Shown here: positions 31,340 to 33,369 of the stretch, piece by piece
Position numbering within the stretch: the stretch's first letter is position 1
Layout: every line of letters begins with the position of its first letter
Assembly: GCA_017994615.1 (NCBI GenBank)
Contig: JAGOKM010000005.1
Coordinates: forward strand, 1-33,369
Direction of reading: 5' to 3'
DNA from: Bacillota bacterium
GTDB taxonomy: Bacteria; Bacillota; DTU025; MWDF01
Length of the DNA: 33,369 nucleotides
The notes under the pieces: model-generated
What the model saw: only the letters and a program-made list of their open reading frames with translations
What the model was told of the DNA's origin: nothing
Databases searched by the model: none
Translations under genes and position numbers: made by a program

Positions 31340-32605
31340 CTAAAGCCCCTTCGCTCCTGCGATGAAATCTGCAAGCCCCTCGAAGCCGACTTCGTGCTGG
31401 CTTCCGTCCGACATGTCCTTGACAGATGCCGCACCTTTTGCGATCTCTTCGCCTCCTACTATCGCCACGAACCTGGCGCCGAGTTTGTCGGCGTATTTCA
31501 TCTGGGCTTTGAGGCTCCTTCCCATGGTGTCGAACTCCGCTGCGAAGCCACGGTCCCTCAGCGCAAATGCCAGCTCCATGGATTTCGTGAGGCCTGCTTC
31601 TCCCAGGCCTGCTATATAGGCGTCAGGTTTGGCATCCTCGAACGGGAGCCCTCCCTGGGCCCTTGCCACGGTCAGGAGCCTTTCCATCCCGCAGGCCACC
31701 CCGACCGACGGAGTCGGAGGCCCCCCCACTTCCTCGATGAGCTTGTCGTAGCGGCCACCGCCGCCAATCGCGTCCTGGGACCCCAGGCCCTCTGCAGTGA
31801 ACTCGAAGGTCGTCCTGGTGTAGTAGTCGAGGCCCCTTACCAGCCTCGGATCGAGCATGTATTCCACTCTGAGCAGGTCGAGCATGGACTTCAGCCCCTT
31901 GAAGTGCGCCGCGCAGCCCTCGCAGAGGTAATCCTCAACCGAAGGCGGGCTGGGCATTGCGGCCCTGCACTCAGGCGATTTGCAGTCAAGCAGCCTCAGC
32001 GGGTTCTGCTCGTACCGCTTGTTGCAGGATCCGCAAAGCATGTTAAGCCTTGGCCCGTATGCGTCCTTCAGTGCCTGTTTATAGGCCGGCCTGCATTCAG
32101 GGCACCCGATCGAGTTCAAGTGCACCTTTACGCCTTTAATCCCCAGCATGGCGAAGTAATCCAGGCTGAACCTGATTACTTCGGCGTCTGCCATGGGAGA
32201 GGCAGAACCAGTATACTCGATCCCCATTTGGTGGAACTGGCGGAACCTTCCGGCCTGCGGCCTTTCGTACCTGAACATCGGGCCCACGTAGTACAGCTTC
32301 GTCGGCTGCGCCTTGGCTGACAGGTTGTGCTCCACATACGCCCTCATGACAGACGCGGTGTTCTCCGGCCTCAGCGTGATGCTCCTTCCGCTCCTGTCGT
32401 TGAAGGTATACATCTCCTTCTCGACTATGTCGGTTACCTCGCCGACCCCCCTTACGAAAAGCTCGGTGTGCTCGAAGATGGGCGTCCTTATCTCGGAGTA
32501 TCCATACAGCTCGGACAGCCGCCTTAGCGCCTCTTCTGCCTTCTGCCAGGCCCTGGCCTCCTCGAACATTATGTCCTTCGTCCCCCTGGGGGCTGTTATC
32601 TCCAT
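31340..32605 (-). CDS. hisS: Histidyl-tRNA synthetase
   Basis: 421 residues, ATG at 32605 after AGAGGTGCCGGAAC. Class II signatures: PRGTKDI at the start, motif 2 FRYERPQAGRFRQFHQMGIE, HisA motif RGLDYYTRTTFEF, GGGGRYDKL, and motif 3 ACGMERLL; the C-terminal ~100 residues are the anticodon-binding domain. The insertion domain carries four CxxC-like pairs (GCPEC, CGSC, CKSPEC, CEGC), as in many Gram-positive HisRS, probably structural zinc. It charges tRNA-His. It ends 17 nt before the pyr promoter. Confidence 0.96.
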   Translation of the reverse strand: MEITAPRGTKDIMFEEARAWQKAEEALRRLSELYGYSEIRTPIFEHTELFVRGVGEVTDIVEKEMYTFNDRSGRSITLRPENTASVMRAYVEHNLSAKAQPTKLYYVGPMFRYERPQAGRFRQFHQMGIEYTGSASPMADAEVIRFSLDYFAMLGIKGVKVHLNSIGCPECRPAYKQALKDAYGPRLNMLCGSCNKRYEQNPLRLLDCKSPECRAAMPSPPSVEDYLCEGCAAHFKGLKSMLDLLRVEYMLDPRLVRGLDYYTRTTFEFTAEGLGSQDAIGGGGRYDKLIEEVGGPPTPSVGVACGMERLLTVARAQGGLPFEDAKPDAYIAGLGEAGLTKSMELAFALRDRGFAAEFDTMGRSLKAQMKYADKLGARFVAIVGGEEIAKGAASVKDMSDGSQHEVGFEGLADFIAGAKGL

Positions 32606-32636
32606 GTTCCGGCACCTCTTGTCCTAGGTATATGTT

Positions 32637-32662
32637 TCTGGGCGGGTCACCGCCCGCCCAGA
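32637..32662 (-). terminator. Strong hairpin between the SurA-like gene and hisS
   Basis: TCTGGGCGGG (32637-32646) and CCCGCCCAGA (32653-32662) form a perfect 10-bp GC-rich stem with a 6-nt loop. It is 20 nt past the stop of the upstream gene on the minus strand. The following bases have no U-tract, so it may be a U-less terminator or a processing or stability element. Confidence 0.55.
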
Positions 32663-32682
32663 AGGGTCATTTCTATGTGGGC

Positions 32683-33369
32683 TTATTTGTCTGCCGCGTT
32701 TTTCTCGGCCTCTTGCGCCGCTTTCTCCTGGGCCGCCAGGGCGTCGCTTACTGCCTTGAGGAACATCTCGTTCATCTTGGCCGTGTCCATTCCGCCCTGC
32801 TTTATCTCCTCGATCACGTAGTTAACTGTCTGCAGGACGCTGAGGTTCGTTCCTGCAAGCTTGACCGCGGCTTCAATGTCGTTGTAGGTCTCTGCCTCGA
32901 GCTTGCGCATCGCGTTTATCTCGGCCCTGACGAGGTATATTGCGAAGTCCTCTCCCAGTTCCATGGCCTTGCCGATGCTGATCATGGCGTCTTCGAAGGA
33001 GCCCTTCTTGGCCTGGGACATGGCGAGGCTGCTCCAGAGGTACGGGTCCTGCTGGTTGTCCTTCAGCGCGTTCTTGTAGTTGCTTATGCTGCTATCGTAG
33101 TCGCCGGCTGCGTAGGCGCGGTAGGCGAGGACCCTGCTGTCCTTTATCTCCACTTTGCCGTCCGCCACGGCCTTGTCGTGCAGCGACTTCAGGTACTCGG
33201 TCTGGGCGGCCCTCTGCCTTTCGTATGTAAGCGAGTTTTTTATCTCATCCTTGACGTCGTCGTATACGAGGGCCGGGTTCCTGGCCTTCCTGATGTTGTA
33301 TTCTGCCTGTATGTCGGCCTCGGTCACCTCTGGGAACGTGGCGCTCATCTTAAGATATGTGTCATACAG
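32683..33369 (-). CDS. SurA/PrsA-like protein with TPR repeats, C-terminal part (partial)
   Basis: The frame is open to the right edge (codons beyond 33348 read LYDTYLK), so this is the C-terminal ~228 residues of a longer protein; the ATG at 33348 is internal. The first part, 'FPEVTEADIQAEYNIRKARN ... YDDVKDEIKNSLTYERQRAA', matches the helical region of SurA/PrsA/PpiC chaperones (VTEADIKAYY...YEQVKDQI). It is followed by at least two TPR-like repeats (SRVLAYRAYAAGDYDSSISN, LWSSLAMSQAKKGSFEDAMI) and a charged Ala/Glu/Lys tail. A parvulin domain, if present, would lie outside the window. Likely an exported or membrane-anchored folding factor. Confidence 0.7.
   Translation of the reverse strand: MYDTYLKMSATFPEVTEADIQAEYNIRKARNPALVYDDVKDEIKNSLTYERQRAAQTEYLKSLHDKAVADGKVEIKDSRVLAYRAYAAGDYDSSISNYKNALKDNQQDPYLWSSLAMSQAKKGSFEDAMISIGKAMELGEDFAIYLVRAEINAMRKLEAETYNDIEAAVKLAGTNLSVLQTVNYVIEEIKQGGMDTAKMNEMFLKAVSDALAAQEKAAQEAEKNAADK

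Noticed and set aside
32606-32682. T-box leader upstream of hisS
   Set aside because: The gap is only 77 nt and has no T-box sequence or specifier stem; the hairpin there belongs to the upstream gene's end.

Overview
The window comes from a bacterium of moderately high G+C with strong GGAGG-type ribosome binding sites, frequent GTG and TTG starts, and heavy use of AGG (Arg) and ATA (Ile) codons. The pyr gene order, a PyrR-type attenuator, a BusR-like c-di-AMP regulator and a 6S RNA candidate next to rarA point to a Gram-positive-type lineage (Bacillota or a deep-branching, probably anaerobic, actinobacterial group). This placement is inference; no rRNA or other marker settles it. I see no insertion sequence, prophage, CRISPR array, tRNA or rRNA.

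Left part (1-11.1 kb): the C-terminal end of an ABC-2 permease and a small membrane protein; a DUF1905/YdeI protein; two membrane-anchored single-domain FMN-binding proteins enclosing an APH-family kinase; a GntR-RCK_C (BusR-like) regulator; a cupin gene divergent from a Crp/Fnr regulator with a perfect palindrome between them; an extended SDR; a Na/Pi cotransporter with a PhoU-like tail; a TIGR00300-type ornithine cyclodeaminase; and, on the minus strand, a DsrE-like protein followed by a class II photolyase.

Middle (11.2-19.8 kb): a plus-strand run of AAC(3)-type acetyltransferase, TPR-GGDEF diguanylate cyclase, guanine deaminase and RibD_C-type reductase; a divergent pair of trans-sulfuration-type PLP enzyme and nitroreductase; then an unrecognised protein, a 30-aa hydrophobic peptide, a membrane HD-GYP protein and a DUF5317 membrane protein. 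Both a c-di-GMP synthase candidate and a c-di-GMP phosphodiesterase candidate therefore lie within about 7 kb.

Right part (19.8-33.4 kb), all minus strand: the end of a SurA/PrsA-like TPR protein, hisS, then the full de novo UMP operon pyrB-pyrC-carA-carB-pyrK-pyrD-pyrF-pyrE with mostly overlapping genes. The operon is preceded by a clear promoter, a full match to the PyrR-binding consensus and an intrinsic terminator, that is, a pyr attenuator, but pyrR itself is not in the window. After pyrE comes a roughly 174-nt region that folds into a long rod with its own -10 box, which I call a 6S RNA candidate, and then rarA with an unusual C-terminal extension of about 107 residues.

The best leads are the 6S RNA candidate, the orphan PyrR attenuator, the FMN-protein/kinase/FMN-protein cluster, the orphan BusR-like regulator and the RarA extension.
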